Assembly (NCBI GenBank): GCA_963920765.1
Contig: OY987243.1
Location: 26,407,419-26,471,418, forward strand
DNA from: Ulota crispa
Lineage: Eukaryota; Streptophyta; Bryopsida; Orthotrichales; Orthotrichaceae
DNA length: 64,000 nt
Reading direction: 5' to 3'
In this document: positions 52,859 to 64,000 of the stretch, one piece after another
Layout: each line of letters opens with the position of its first letter
How positions within the stretch are numbered: the stretch's first letter is position 1
The notes under the pieces: generated by a model
Told to the model about the DNA's origin: nothing
The model's database searches: none
What the model saw: only the letters and a program-made list of their open reading frames with translations
Made by a program: the position numbers and the translations under genes

Positions 52859-53942
52859 ACAAAATCAATAAAACGAAACAAAACAAGTAAAAAACAAAAA
52901 TTGAACTAAGCATTTTCTAGGTGTAAATAACGATTTGTTTAGACCAATGTTTCAACATGATTGGATTTTTAATACGCATTGCCAAATCATGCTTTTTTTC
53001 TGTTGTACATTTGGATGGCCATTCTAATGTTATTGAAGTAAATATACGTTTGCATGATGCGGTACTATTAGATATCATGTAAAATATTCATGAATGTGCC
53101 TCACATGTCAGTTTTTTAATTTATTATTAGCTTTGACCAACACTTAAGAATTAGCAAGACAAAATTATATATTACATATAAAAAACCAAGGTCAAATATA
53201 ATGACTGAGTTTGATATGCCAAACCATCTGTTGACTATAAGTTGATTGATTTTCTTCGATTGAGCAAAAAAAACTCAAAAAAAAAAAAAAAAATTCTCAT
53301 TTTTGAAAAGGTATTGAAACTTTAGTTAATGCTAATTACTGCAGTTTTTGGAAATTTCAGAAAATTGATGATTTGATGTTTAATTTTCTCAAATTTGATG
53401 TTTTTGCAAATCAAGCAATACTTGATTCTTTAAGTTAGGTGTAGTATCAAAATTTGGTGAGAATCCAATTAAACTGAACTTATGCAAAACATTCATTTTA
53501 ACGTGATTAGATTATTATAGATAAACTTTCTTTCGATAAAGTTTCTGTTCAAAACAGTGGGACATGGATGCAAAAAAAACATCTAGAGGCATATATCCCT
53601 CAATATTTGGAGATTTCTCTATGTTTTGCCAAAAAATCCAAAATAACACAAATATTTTATACTTAGCTATATATGGCATTCACGATTTGTAGTTGACTTT
53701 GTTTTTTGTAATCACGTAATTTTTTTGGCTTTCAATGATTTAGATCGCAATATCTAATGGCTTTGGGTTATATTTTTTTAAGCCCATATAAAGAGCTAAT
53801 GTCATTTACAACTTCGTATATTACATAACCAAAATTTGCATCCTCACTTACAATATAAACACAGATCTATTATCTTTTAACTTTGTGGTATCTCTTGTTG
53901 ATATGACTTTTCTCCTCACAATAACTACCAAGAGTTTAATAG

Positions 53943-54515
53943 GGGGTTTTAGATATGCCATTCATAAGCAATTTCGTTCACGTGAATGAAATTGGTGACC
54001 AAGTTAGTCAAGCGAGCGCTCATGTCCTTGCAATCATCCATTCAAATATCCAAATTGTAGTGGACTACTCATCACCCTTTCAACTCTACCCACAATCACT
54101 AATTCCGTATGGATCCCTTGAACTCCATCATCATTGCTTCTAATCTGGAACCCTTCATCTCCACAATTATCCGTTTCTAATCAACATCTCTTCAACTTCA
54201 CCATCATCGCTTCTTGCGCATTGCGATTCCTTGAATGACCTTAACCTGGCAATCAACTCTGCATCCAAATTGTCTAAAGGCGCGGAGCGAGAGCCGAGAG
54301 GTAGGCAATAACACAAACAAGTGTGAGCGCAAGAGCAATAGGAACACAAAGAGCTAACAGGAGAAGCAAGGAGGGAGAGGCTTCACGTCGTACACGCGTG
54401 GACGAGCCATGAGGACCTCATGTGTGGTTTACTTTTGTGACTTCACATTCATCATGAATAAAAACTTGTTCACAACCATTCGTTCATCATTTTTTTGAGA
54501 TATCTGGAACCCCTA
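53943..54515. mobile_element. Larger relative of the nested 187-bp foldback
   Basis: Left GGGGGTTTTAGATAT and right GATATCTGGAACCCC are imperfect inverses. The subterminal 'CGTTCACGTGAATG' and 'TTGTTCACAACCATTCGTTC' recall 12712-12898. The interior (54000-54440) is less AT-rich and non-coding as far as I can tell. Confidence 0.65.
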
Positions 54516-54744
54516 ATATGTGCCCCTAATATGTGCACAACAGTTTTCTCGTCATTTCTAAATTTCGGAACATGAATTACTTTAAAAGTTAAACGTTTTT
54601 CCTCGTTGGTCTAAATTTCATGAAACCACCACTATGGCATGCTTCCATTTTCATGATCTTTGATGATGTGGAAATTAATCACCAAAACAAATCCCATTGT
54701 ATTTGATGATTTTGCGTTTATTTGCACTATATATATATACCGAA

Positions 54745-55075
54745 ATTGCTAATAAGAAATGTAATTTTTGGTGCTGATTTTTTAATTTGGATCAAGAGAT
54801 TTGTTTCACCTTCATGACTCTAAGGTTATACTCAGAAAAAAACAGATGTGTTTAAATTTGAAATTAGAAACGCATGATTTTTGAGTTACTTAAAGCAAAA
54901 ACAAAAAAATAATATTAGTGCAATATTTCAACAAAAATTTGTATTTGTCATGTTTTCTTTCAAGGAGATGGTAATACCATGACTGAATGAATGATGAACC
55001 ACTTGAATAAATAAAAAATAGCACTAAACTAACAAATTACATGTTCACAAGGGTGTCTTGTTAGCAATTCCCTAT
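54745..55075. mobile_element. Family K element, copy 3
   Basis: It parallels 22187-22612 from 'TTTGGATCAAGAGATTTGTT' to 'GGTGTCTTGTTAGCAATTCC'. Its left end is shortened. TA repeats flank both sides, suggesting insertion into a TA tract. Confidence 0.75.
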
Positions 55076-55095
55076 ATATATATATATATATATAT
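55074..55095. repeat. (TA)n microsatellite
   Basis: About 11 TA units abutting the family K copy. Confidence 0.9.
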
Positions 55096-55735
55096 TGGAA
55101 ATTAAATATCTTTGAGATGACCCCAAGTTAGAGAGATATATATGTTTTCATGAACCTTGGAAAGATCACTTAGAGGATCCATTAAAAACCACGTGCATTA
55201 AGATTTTGAACCTCCTATTTTATGTTATAAAACTCATATAAAAGATTCTTTTAGTAGATTCTCCTACTTTGAAAGTTCATGCCTTGAATTATTGATAATT
55301 TTATTAGTTATCTATAATTAGTAAAAAAATTTGAAGTAAAATGAAACATTGCAAAGCTTTAATAACTTTCACACCCGTATTTTATATATATTAGAATTGT
55401 TTAAAAAATACAAAAAAATCTCGAAAATGAGGCTCAATTGAAAGTTTACATTTCTTGAATATTGATGCATTGGTTGTCTAAATGTGTTCTCTATAAATAT
55501 TTGAGTTGGAAAACATGCCATTTTAGTTCAATTTTCAACCTTATCTAGAAATCAATTAATATATTATTTGGATTGAAGATATTGGCAATAGAATCCTATA
55601 GTCTTGATTAAACAATGCTCAAAGTTATAGGTTGAAAACATAATTCACTTAAAAATAAATAGGGGGACAAAAAATCACTTAACATACGTGGTTAGTTATA
55701 GATACACTAAGTGATCTCCTTGAGTCATGAACACA

Positions 55736-55968
55736 ATAAGGTAAGAGGTTCTAATTGCGATCACGCTCTAATTGCGATCAGGCTCTTATTGCGATCAACT
55801 CTAGGAACATCTGACATTTCACAAGAAATATCTATGACTGTCATTGATGAGTTAGGGAGGTTTAGCATATTGCTAAGCCTACCTAACTCATCAATGACAA
55901 TCATAGAAATTTCTTATGAAATGTTAAATGTTCCTAGAGTTAATCGAAATTAGAACCTCTTACCTTAG
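55736..55968. mobile_element. Family L foldback, copy 1
   Basis: Ends AAGGTAAGAGGTTCTAATTG and AATTAGAACCTCTTACCTT. Long arms through ATGAGTTAGG and CCTAACTCAT. The left arm has three short direct repeats of CTAATTGCGATCA type. Confidence 0.85.
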
Positions 55969-56953
55969 AAAGTTTTGTTCAACAATCTCTTTTTGTGTTA
56001 GTTACTAAACAATCAAAACTAGTATTTGTTGCAATTGCCAACCGCCACCTACTTTTGTTGTTTTTTTTTTCTCTATTGTGGTTAAATGAAACTTTGTGAC
56101 TTTCATGACAAATTTAATCCATATATTATTGGAGGTGATACTTGTCCAAATCAAAACTATGGCATTTTTAACCCTATAGAAACCAAGGGATATTTTATCT
56201 ATATTGAGAATGTGGGATCCATTGTGAAATTCAAAAGATTACAAAGACTTGCCTTATTGTTTTATTATACAAATTGAAAATAGAAATGCACAAGTATCTT
56301 GTTAGTGAAACGTATAAATATTATTATGTTGTTTCTAGAGTATGCATTATACATAGCCGATGTAAATCATTTGTGGTAATTGTTTAACAAATTCAATCTT
56401 TTTACATTAAATTACATAAGATGAATTTCCACATACAACAAATGATTCTAGAAGCATAATGTTCAACATCAATCAAAGTATACACATCTTTACATTCTAC
56501 ACATTGTATCTATAATTTTTTAAAACTGTCACACATAGAGGACTAATATGTTTTCAAAATTTCATGTTGCATTCAATAATGATTTACAAAAGTCAAATTT
56601 CAAACTTCATGAGACTTGCAAGATTTAATTTAGAATCCATTTTATTTGCTACATTGTTTAATGAATAGACTTCTACCATGATCTTAACAAATTTAAGCTA
56701 AAATCTAATTACAAATATTGAACGATAAGCTCATGTTGATTTCAAATGATGAAAAAGAAAAATTAGAAAAAGCATAATTGATTGTACTTCTTCTATTTCA
56801 ACAAATTTGAATTGTTCTTTAAGTCTCATTTTATGTAATACTTGTTGTTCAATTTCTCTATATGTTTCCGGATGATTGTTCAATATTGTTATAATGACAA
56901 ATTGTGTTTCATGCAATTTTTTTAGTTTCTTGGATTGATCCAAAATAAATATT
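55969..56953. other. Region past the PILS stop
   Basis: 3' flank of both convergent genes. A minus-strand open frame (56943-56731, 70 codons) lies in what should be the PILS 3' untranslated region; it is in a different frame from the gene. Nothing else recognised. Confidence 0.45.
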
Positions 56954-57075
56954 TTAAATTGTTGATAAAAAAATTATAATCCATATTGTAAGAAGAACTA
57001 CGGAGGTAGCATATGACCACAATAAAATCTTTGAAATTTCCATCTCACTACTTCCATGCAATTGTGCAATTGTAC
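56954..57075 (-). CDS. PILS: PILS last exon with stop
   Basis: On the - strand the acceptor is CTATGCAG, ending at 57076. The exon supplies two bases that complete a glycine, followed by TIAQLHGSSEMEISKILLWS, YATSVV and a hydrophobic run LLTIWIIIFLSTI, then TAA at 56956-56954. The family's 'GT+.QL...GE.E.SVI..W.Y' pattern is matched, and the last segment is transmembrane. Confidence 0.9.
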
Positions 57076-60000
57076 CTGCATAGAATAACATACACACATA
57101 CAAAATGTTCATAAATGTAACACACATATGTTTCTTTTATAATAGTGACATTATGCTATTTAAGAATAAATTTAATAGAAATCTTTTTGTACATTATGTA
57201 TTGAAAATTTTAGCATTTAAAATTTGAACATCTAAAGATACTTAAAGTATTTATTATATTTGGTAAATTTAAATTTCCAAATATCACATTCAATTAAGTA
57301 CGGACTATATAAAATCCATAATTTATAGTTAGGATTCTTTGCTTTGTAAAATAATGAAAGATACTTGTAAAGGATTGGGAGGTACTTGCAAAACACTCCA
57401 AGATATGTCCAAATCAAAAGATATGCAAAATTTTGAGAAAAGTATATGCAAAGCCACTAAGAAAGCTTCAATGTTCATGGACAAAGAAAGTTCATAGTTA
57501 CACAAGGAGTCCATAAATAGCTAAATGTTTCATCCAAATATGAAAGATGAAAATTTGGTATAATCTCATCAGTTATTATTGTATAGGATCTTCTTTCAAA
57601 AGACAAAAAATAAATGTTTTGGCATCACATTTGACAAACTATTGTAATTGCTATTTGTTGTACACCAAATCTTCAAATGTAATTAGTTGTTTTTATATCT
57701 CAATTCTTGCCAAGTACTAACCTAAGTAAATTTTCATCAATCCTTGAAACAATCGGCAGTTTTGAGACCAGAAAATGCCAAACATTGTAACCTCTTGGAA
57801 AAACACGAAATCATGATCTTTTGAGGTGCTTTTCTTTGCAAATTTGACCTTTTTCAAAATTGACTAGATTTTGTACCTAGAGAATTTTGTCTAGATCCTA
57901 TTTTCATACCCTTGTAAGATTATAAGACACGAAAAAAATAAACAAAAATTTGGGAGTTGCAAAATTGGGGAAAACGAGTTTGAAGGGCTTGTGACACCAT
58001 ATCTTGTACTCTTATATATAGTAATTCTTCACTCTATGTTGCACAAGGGTGTTGAGAATGTGTATGAAAAAAAACAAATGTTTTTGATAACTTTATCATG
58101 GTGAAAATGAATTATTTGAGAGGTGCTCTAGCAATCTCATTGTACAAATAGTAGATTTTGAAGGGTGCAAAAAATATTGTTCTAAGTTTTTTGGCAAACC
58201 AAATTGGAGAGCATCTAGCTTGTTTCTAGTAGTTTACTATCATGGAAAAAACAAAAGAATATAAAAACAGATACCTTTGGACTTAGAGGCCTTTCAAATT
58301 ACGCTATTTTATTTTTAAGATGTTGTCTAAAGGTTGAAAACTTGCTATCAAAGACTCATAAGTCCACCACATGTACTTGTTATTGACATTCTTTGGCATA
58401 CATGACATAGGTGTGTGAAAGTTTTCAAATGTATTGGACCTTTTTTGAGACTACTCAAATTGCCCAATCTAGATAGAGAGTCACACATTTTATCATAACT
58501 TCTTGCCATTTTGTTCAATATTTAAAAAAACTAATTCACCATAAAGATAATCCTTGCTCACAAGTTCTATCAAAATTTCAAAAGAATCCATATATGCCAA
58601 AATCTTGTTCACATTTAGATGTCCAAAATATCTATGTTGCCAAAAAATGCTACTTGGTCATTTAGAGGTTAAGGACTATGGATCCAAATAACCTCCAAAT
58701 TATTTTATCATTTATCCTAAAAATACAACCAAAAAACTAAAGATGCAATTCAAGAGATGGACCTACTATCGAAGTTATACAATGTTGTCAATGTCAGTTG
58801 AGTATTAGCTATTTAGGCATATCTTTTGTGCTACTATGAAAGAAATTTAGAAAGTAGTAAAAAAATTAAAGAGTTACATGGTCATCTTGATTTGGATGCA
58901 TTAAAACTTCATAAACAAGCAACTAGTTTCTAATGTCACTTAATAAATGGTATGCACGTGGGCCAAACATTCAACTTTAGAAATATACACATTCATAGAT
59001 CTCTAAAATAATAATCTTTAATTGACGTTTTTAGAATGTTTAGAAAAAGAAAAAAGCATTAAGGCAATACTCATTTGTTGTTTAATTTTCATATTGTTAA
59101 TTATGTAGAATATTTATATGTATGAATGATATGGTTTACATTAATAAAATTTAGATTTTTTTATGGAACGTTAAAATATTTAACTATGTTGACATAAACA
59201 TCTGGAATATTACTTAGCGGTTTTCATATTGTGTTTAAGTTATGTTTTCTTTAAAAAAGTGTATTGAGATGATCATAAAATTACTCACATAATAGATTAA
59301 TTTGCACCTGTGCCTAAACATTTCTTTCATCACAATCATCGAGATTGCAAAAGTAAAGATATAGAAGTAAAAATATAGATCGTCTTACTTGTTGTGATTT
59401 TCTTACACTTTTAAAAACTACCCTAAATATTACATTTAGGTTGCCCAGTATGCCCACACTAATTTCTTGACACCTTATTACTGTATAAATATTTATTGAT
59501 ATTTCAATAATTTTTATCAATAAATGTCATTTTCAACAAATTTTAATAATAATAGGGCCTAACAACAACAATGATGTCGAAAATTAAGCTAGTGACCTTC
59601 AAGTCATAAACCATGTGAATCTCTAGTATTTAGAGAGTTGCATGTGTCTCCAAGTGGCAAAATAATGAGTCAAGACGTAACATTTTAGGGTAAGGCAACC
59701 TAATTGTTAAGGCAACCTAAATGCAATATTCAATTTAGCATTATGACAATCAATGATTCAATAATTTGAGTCCTATCTTATTTGATTGATTGCACCTAAT
59801 AATTTAGGTTTTTAAATCACATTATTGAAATTACAAAACAAGAAACACATAGCATGAAGATAAGGACATAAACAAAGCTTAATATTGGTTCTTTGCAGGT
59901 GCAAGTTCAAGATTGCATACCAACTCATCTCTCACTCTTTGTATCTATTGATACCAATGCTTGAATTTCTTAAATTTGTAGATGTGAAATTCATTAGAGG

Positions 60001-60813
60001 AACATGTACTTTTGATTCACTATTTGAGGTAGAAGCAGCTAACACTAATAATGTACCTAATTGCGTTACTCTCTACACAAGGTGGTCATTTTAGAACTTA
60101 AATTTAGGTAAACCATAGATAGGTTATCATTTTGGTTAACAACAATAAGCTCTTTAAAGCTTACCTAGATTTAAGTTTTGGAATGACCACCCTTTGTAAA
60201 GAATAACAACATTAGGTACATTGTTAGTATTAGGTGCTTCTATCTTATGATACTTAATTGTAAAAAGCGAGGGAAAAATGGAAAGTGCAACAAGAGGTGA
60301 GGCAATTTTATAATTTCAGCTCAATATCTCACTTTGTATGAAGCAAATGATTGGCTCATGGGGCAATTTGATTTTCTATTAGTGAAATCTATTAGTTAAC
60401 ATATTTCAATATTCTAATATATATCCATGATGGTTCTTATAAGACTTGTGAAAACATTGCTATAAAACAATAGGACAACGCTAGTTTGTGAGTGAAAACC
60501 TAGGCTCACAAGTCACTACTCATAGATCCTTGCTCACTGTATAGCATTTTTCTAAAACAATATGTATAATATTCTTAAATATATAATATTAATGTTTTTT
60601 TTGTTTTTTTTTGGTATAGAAACTAACCAACATTAATTGCAGTCGGCATACAGAATTGGAGAAGTAGCACAAATCGAAATAGTGGATCCTTTGGAATCAA
60701 TTTTAAGCTTGTTACGCTATTTACAAGTCCATAACCAATTATTGGAAGGAACAAAAACCTTGTGAGAAGGATTCCTATTAAGGTTTGAAATTTCAAGTTT
60801 GAAGCATTCATAC
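56954..60813 (-). CDS. PILS: PIN-LIKES (PILS) auxin-carrier family membrane protein, C-terminal part
   Basis: Two exons on the - strand give the C-terminal third of a PILS protein (membrane transport/auxin efflux carrier family). In plants these are endoplasmic reticulum carriers that control intracellular auxin levels. The 5' exon encodes LIGILLTRFLFLPIIGYGLV, then DPLFRFVLLLQFCMPTAINV; the Asp-Pro-Leu-Phe-x-Phe-Val-Leu-Leu-Leu-Gln run followed by Met-Pro-x-Ala-Ile-Asn is the family hallmark. The last exon gives GTIAQLHGSSEMEISKILLW, a final transmembrane segment and TAA. About two thirds of the protein, including the first membrane segments, would lie beyond 60813 and was not recognised before the right edge. 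The gene converges on CFAP43 with about 4.1 kb between the stop codons. The intron between the two exons is about 3.55 kb. Confidence 0.9.
57076..59417. other. PILS intron, first part
   Basis: AT-rich, no repeat family or exon recognised. Confidence 0.45.
59418..59740. mobile_element. Family F element, inverted copy
   Basis: Ends CCCTAAATATTACATTTAGG and CCTAAATGCAATATTCAATT; interior 'CATAAACCATGTGAATCTC' is the inverse of the 9625 copy. Confidence 0.75.
60029..60250. mobile_element. Family L-like foldback, copy 3
   Basis: Ends AGGTAGAAGCAGCTAACACT and the inverse near TTAGTATTAGGTGCTTCTAT. Inner arms AAGGTGGTCATTTTAGAACT and TTTTGGAATGACCACCCTTT. Confidence 0.75.
60478..60550. mobile_element. 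Family D element, short internally deleted copy
   Basis: 'GACAACGCTAGTTTGTGAG', 'GGCTCACAAGTCACTACTCA', 'CTCACTGTATAGCATTTTTC': both ends of family D without the usual middle. Confidence 0.55.
60628..60813 (-). CDS. PILS: PILS penultimate exon
   Basis: The donor on the - strand is GTTAGT directly after 60628 (phase 1, splitting the Gly before TIAQL). It encodes MNASNLKFQTLIGILLTRFL, then FLPIIGYGLVNSVTSLKLIP and DPLFRFVLLLQFCMPTAINV. The 5' edge is uncertain. I chose the AG of CTAGCAG (60815-60814), which has a CTAAT-type branch-like motif upstream. The frame stays open further, and acceptors at 60847 or 60843 would add residues including ITTNVLAG. Confidence 0.85.
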
Positions 60814-61061
60814 CTGCTAGAACATTTGTGGTTATTAGTTTACTCACTTTTATGTTTATTATTCCAGTAATTGATTATCAATACTATTAAATACAAAAAC
60901 AACAAATAATCTTTATAATGTTCAACCATGAAGCATATGTATGAAACTTTATTTTTTACTGACAAAACAAGAATGTCGTATTAAAGGTATTCCTTTTAAG
61001 ACCAACACAATACTTGATTTAGTTACAGGATGATCAACTCACGTATGGTAGAAAAGAAACT

Positions 61062-61334
61062 AAGGTAGGAGGCTCTACTTGCATTTGGGTTCTAATTGCA
61101 TTCACTCTCTACGGACAAGTGACATTTCTTTAAATATCTATTATTGTGCACAAGTGACATGTTCCTTCAAATATTTATTATGGTTACTATGAATTAGGTC
61201 GGTTTAACAAATTAACTGATTTGTTAAACCTACCTAATTCATTAATAATAGTAATAAATATTTGAAGGAACATGTCACTTGTTCCTCAAGAGTGAACTCA
61301 ATTAGAACCTGAATGTAACAAAGCCTCCTACCTT
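61062..61334. mobile_element. Family L foldback, copy 2
   Basis: Ends AAGGTAGGAGGC and GCCTCCTACCTT. Arms share CAAGTGACATGTTCCTTCAA and inverse, meeting at about 61210. The arm contains a duplicated 'ACAAGTGACAT'. Confidence 0.85.
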
Positions 61335-61487
61335 ATCTCATGTTCTATGATAAACAAGTACATATGCCTTGCATGCCCTTTGCAATGTGTTTCTCTTTTT
61401 AGTGACTTTTCACTCTCCCTTTTCCTACATTTTCTTGTCCCTCCCCTCCTCAAATTTTCTTTCCCTACTTTTCCCTTAGGAATAGTT

Positions 61488-62210
61488 CCAAGAAACACTT
61501 CATGGTTTTGTCTCAAACACTCTTAAAATTGGTAGTACTATGTAGTACTATGAGCTTTTGAAATAATTTTTTAAAATAAAATAATGTATGGACAATTTGT
61601 AAAGCACTTAAAATAACATACTTGTGAAATATCAGACCTAGAAAAAATTTATTTTGAAAATTTATGCACAAATAGAGGGACAAAATTTACCAATAAAAGA
61701 CAATTTTCTTTTTGCTTTTTAGAAAACAGTAAAAAAATTTTAAAAAACAAAACAAAAAATGGCCATTTTTGAGCTACTACTAACCCATTGCCTCATGTAA
61801 ACCAATTTTTGATTAATGTTTTTGCCTATCTCCTGGGCAAGGAGATAGGATGTCCACTTTGAGCCAGTGTGCATGGCATGGAATTTAGAATTTTGTGAAA
61901 CCCTTCTATGCATCCATGTAATGCTCTATGATGAACAACTTCCTTGATTTGTGGCATGAGATTTGCTTTTTTGGACCCAAAATAGTACTAAAAACCCCCA
62001 AAATGGCCAAGATAGACACCTATTTGGGGGCTATTTAAAAATAGTAAAATAATTTTAAAAAAATTGCAAAAATTACCAAAGGTTTGTAACTATGACATGT
62101 ACCTTCCTTTGAAATTTTAGCTCAAAAGAACTTGTTGCGCAAAAGTTACAAGCCAAAAAGCACCTACAAGAGATGAAGGGAACAAAAAATAGTACAAGGG
62201 TTTCTTGGAA
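61488..62210. mobile_element. Family H repeat, copy 2
   Basis: Direct copy of 47078-47792 ('AGAAACACTTCATGGTTTTG', 'CCAAGATAGACACCTATTTG', 'AGTACAAGGGTTTCTTGG'). Ends are inverse. Preceded, as copy 1 is followed, by a pyrimidine-rich block. Confidence 0.85.
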
Positions 62211-64000
62211 TCACCCTTAGGGAAAAGTAAAATCGAGCTCAAGAGAAGGCCCCTATGGGATGTGGTTGGAGGGGTCAAAAGCATTTAAATGTAATGTCCT
62301 TTTTCAAATAAAAAGAGACTAATCCCCTATACCCGCTTACAAGTACTTCACGAGAATAAATTCTTTTTACAATATCATATGCTTTTTGTTTGATGAGTGT
62401 CCTTGTTTGATTGGGAATTCTAGTCCTGATTTATTCTTGTATCCCACTAAAGGTCCTTGCATTTGTCATTGTCATGTTATAATATTGTTTTCAATCCTTT
62501 TGATATGTACCAGGGTACACTTGAGTAGTTCACACAAGGTAGAGACACTTGTGTAGGTACCTTACCTATGCTTCTCCTACCTAAATAAACAAGGTGGTTT
62601 GTTAAGGTTGGGAGGCCTTCTCTTGAGCTCATTTTTTCCTCTAATGCTCCCTCTTCCTCCTCCCTTGAATTCCAAAATTTGGGTGATGGAGAGACGTCTA
62701 ATGCTTGACACTTGATATTTCATAATAGAAAATTTCAAACTTATAAAAGAGGAATTAAAAAAAAATCCAACAACTTTTCACCCTCCCTTTGGGTGCCTTT
62801 TCCTCTCCCTTCCCCCTCTCTCATAGAGCTTGTGAAGTTAATAGAGCATGGTATCATGAGATGGGCAACCCACTCTTTATGATTTAGATTACAAGCTCCA
62901 TGTTTTTTAATCTAAAAACATAAAATACACCAAACATATCAAAAGAACTACATTGGATCCTTAAAATTTATATTATTGCAATAAACTTTAATGAAAATCA
63001 AAATTTGTCATATATTACTATTAGTGCTATTATTTTTGATTTTTTGTTTTTAGCTTTACCTGCCAAAGACATGAGTTGTAGGTTGGATTTTTTGCAACTT
63101 ACCTTGAATTTTAGTAGTAGGCAAGTTGCAGTACTTTCTCATTTAGTTTAGTATTTTGTCTACAAGTTTTTCTTGCCTAAGAACTTTTAGCTACATGCAT
63201 GGGAGCTTATTAGGTTAAAAATGGCAACTTTTAAGTGTAATTCATATATTCTTCAATTATGTGAATTGGTGATATCTAACATCAACCTTCCATAGTTGTT
63301 TTAGGGTTTAGGGATAATGCTAAACTTGAACGTTTGCAAAGTGTACGCTAACAATTTTATCAAGGAGCCACTAAAAAACTATTTATTACATTTGTACAAG
63401 CGCCAAACCCTTCCATGACACAATAACTACAAGTAGTTGTTTGAGGGAGAGCAAGTGAATAAAAAGCACATTTACACTTTGCATTATAACTATGTGGGAG
63501 GGAATCAAATATGATTAATGGCTACTCAAATTGTCTTAATCTGAGATCCTATCAACGACAAGGGAACATGTCAAATTACACCTCACCTCAAAGATAGTTT
63601 TGCATCTTGAAATTTAACTACTTTTTATTTTTTCCTCTTTGTTTTTACAATAAAATTTTAACGCAACCAAATTTTAGATAAAATTTTGCTAAATTTAGCC
63701 ATATTTATTACCGCTGATTACTATGTCATTTTGAAACAACATCTTCTATTTGTATTAAAGTGTAGCTTTAACAATTTAGTCCATTTCAACAAAACATTAA
63801 AAAACGGTATTTTTCTATATTTATTAAGAAACTTTGTGGAGTTCAATCCATTTGATTTAAAGGTGGATAATTTTCCAAATTCTCGGGCAATTTTGTTATG
63901 GTAATTATTAATTACGTATTTTGTTTGCTTTAATAAAAATATTAACTTTCTATAATCTAAATACAATTGGTGTTGACTCTATAATATCTATCAGTTTAAA
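62211..64000. other. Right edge, presumed PILS intron
   Basis: A pyrimidine-rich block and the 'AATGCTTGACACTTGATA' motif lie near 62620-62830. No upstream PILS exon was recognised to the end of the window. Confidence 0.45.

Noticed and set aside
2777-52858. CFAP44 instead of CFAP43
   Set aside because: The blocks 'MDMMGGKLEKK', 'FADTGDAINILYKKFKERP' and the closing helix match CFAP43 as I know it; the long C-terminal coiled coil of CFAP44 is not seen.
61328-61516. A 62-codon - strand open frame
   Set aside because: It overlaps the end of family L, a pyrimidine-rich block and the start of family H; no protein family seen.
63721-63966. Possible upstream PILS exon on the - strand
   Set aside because: The 81-codon frame is Lys/Asn-rich and lacks hydrophobic membrane segments and any PILS motif.

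Overview
The window is AT-rich nuclear DNA (introns roughly 70% A+T by eye) from a eukaryote with long, repeat-filled introns. It holds parts of two protein genes that converge tail to tail. The first, on the + strand, is CFAP43 (FAP43), a ciliary axoneme protein. I could join 26 exons from 2777 to 52858. Their intron phases agree at every junction and their lengths add up to 4071 nt, that is 1356 codons plus a stop. The N-terminal WD-repeat exons lie before the window or were not recognised. The second, on the - strand, is a PIN-LIKES (PILS) auxin-carrier-type membrane protein. Its last exon (57075-56954) and penultimate exon (about 60813-60628) are visible, and the rest lies beyond the right edge.

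A PILS gene beside an axonemal gene points to the green lineage, in an organism that still makes motile flagella, such as a charophyte alga, bryophyte, lycophyte or fern with swimming sperm. I cannot name the species.

Layout: 1-2776 has no recognised exon. 2777-19427 carries the end of the WD/beta-propeller region and the following linker. 19428-24411 contains a long intron, a strikingly GC-rich 409-nt exon and a Pro/Glu-rich acidic exon. 25652-35313 carries the coiled-coil core that is diagnostic of CFAP43 and a Ser/Arg-rich linker. 38071-52858 encodes the C-terminal coiled coils and the stop. 52859-56953 is intergenic. 56954-64000 is the PILS 3' half.

Almost everything else is non-autonomous repeat sequence: at least ten families of short inverted-repeat (foldback/MITE-like) elements, several with copies on both strands and several nested in each other, plus three minisatellite-type arrays. 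No transposase, reverse transcriptase, tRNA, rRNA or CRISPR array was recognised. The most informative signal is a family of TTAA-flanked foldback elements with CCC-type ends that resemble piggyBac/Looper-class elements. One copy sits in a tandem array whose other units show the empty TTAA site.

The two genes have no evident functional link. CFAP43 works with CFAP44 in the tether of an inner dynein arm, while PILS proteins act in intracellular auxin homeostasis. I found no convincing new multi-gene system in this window.
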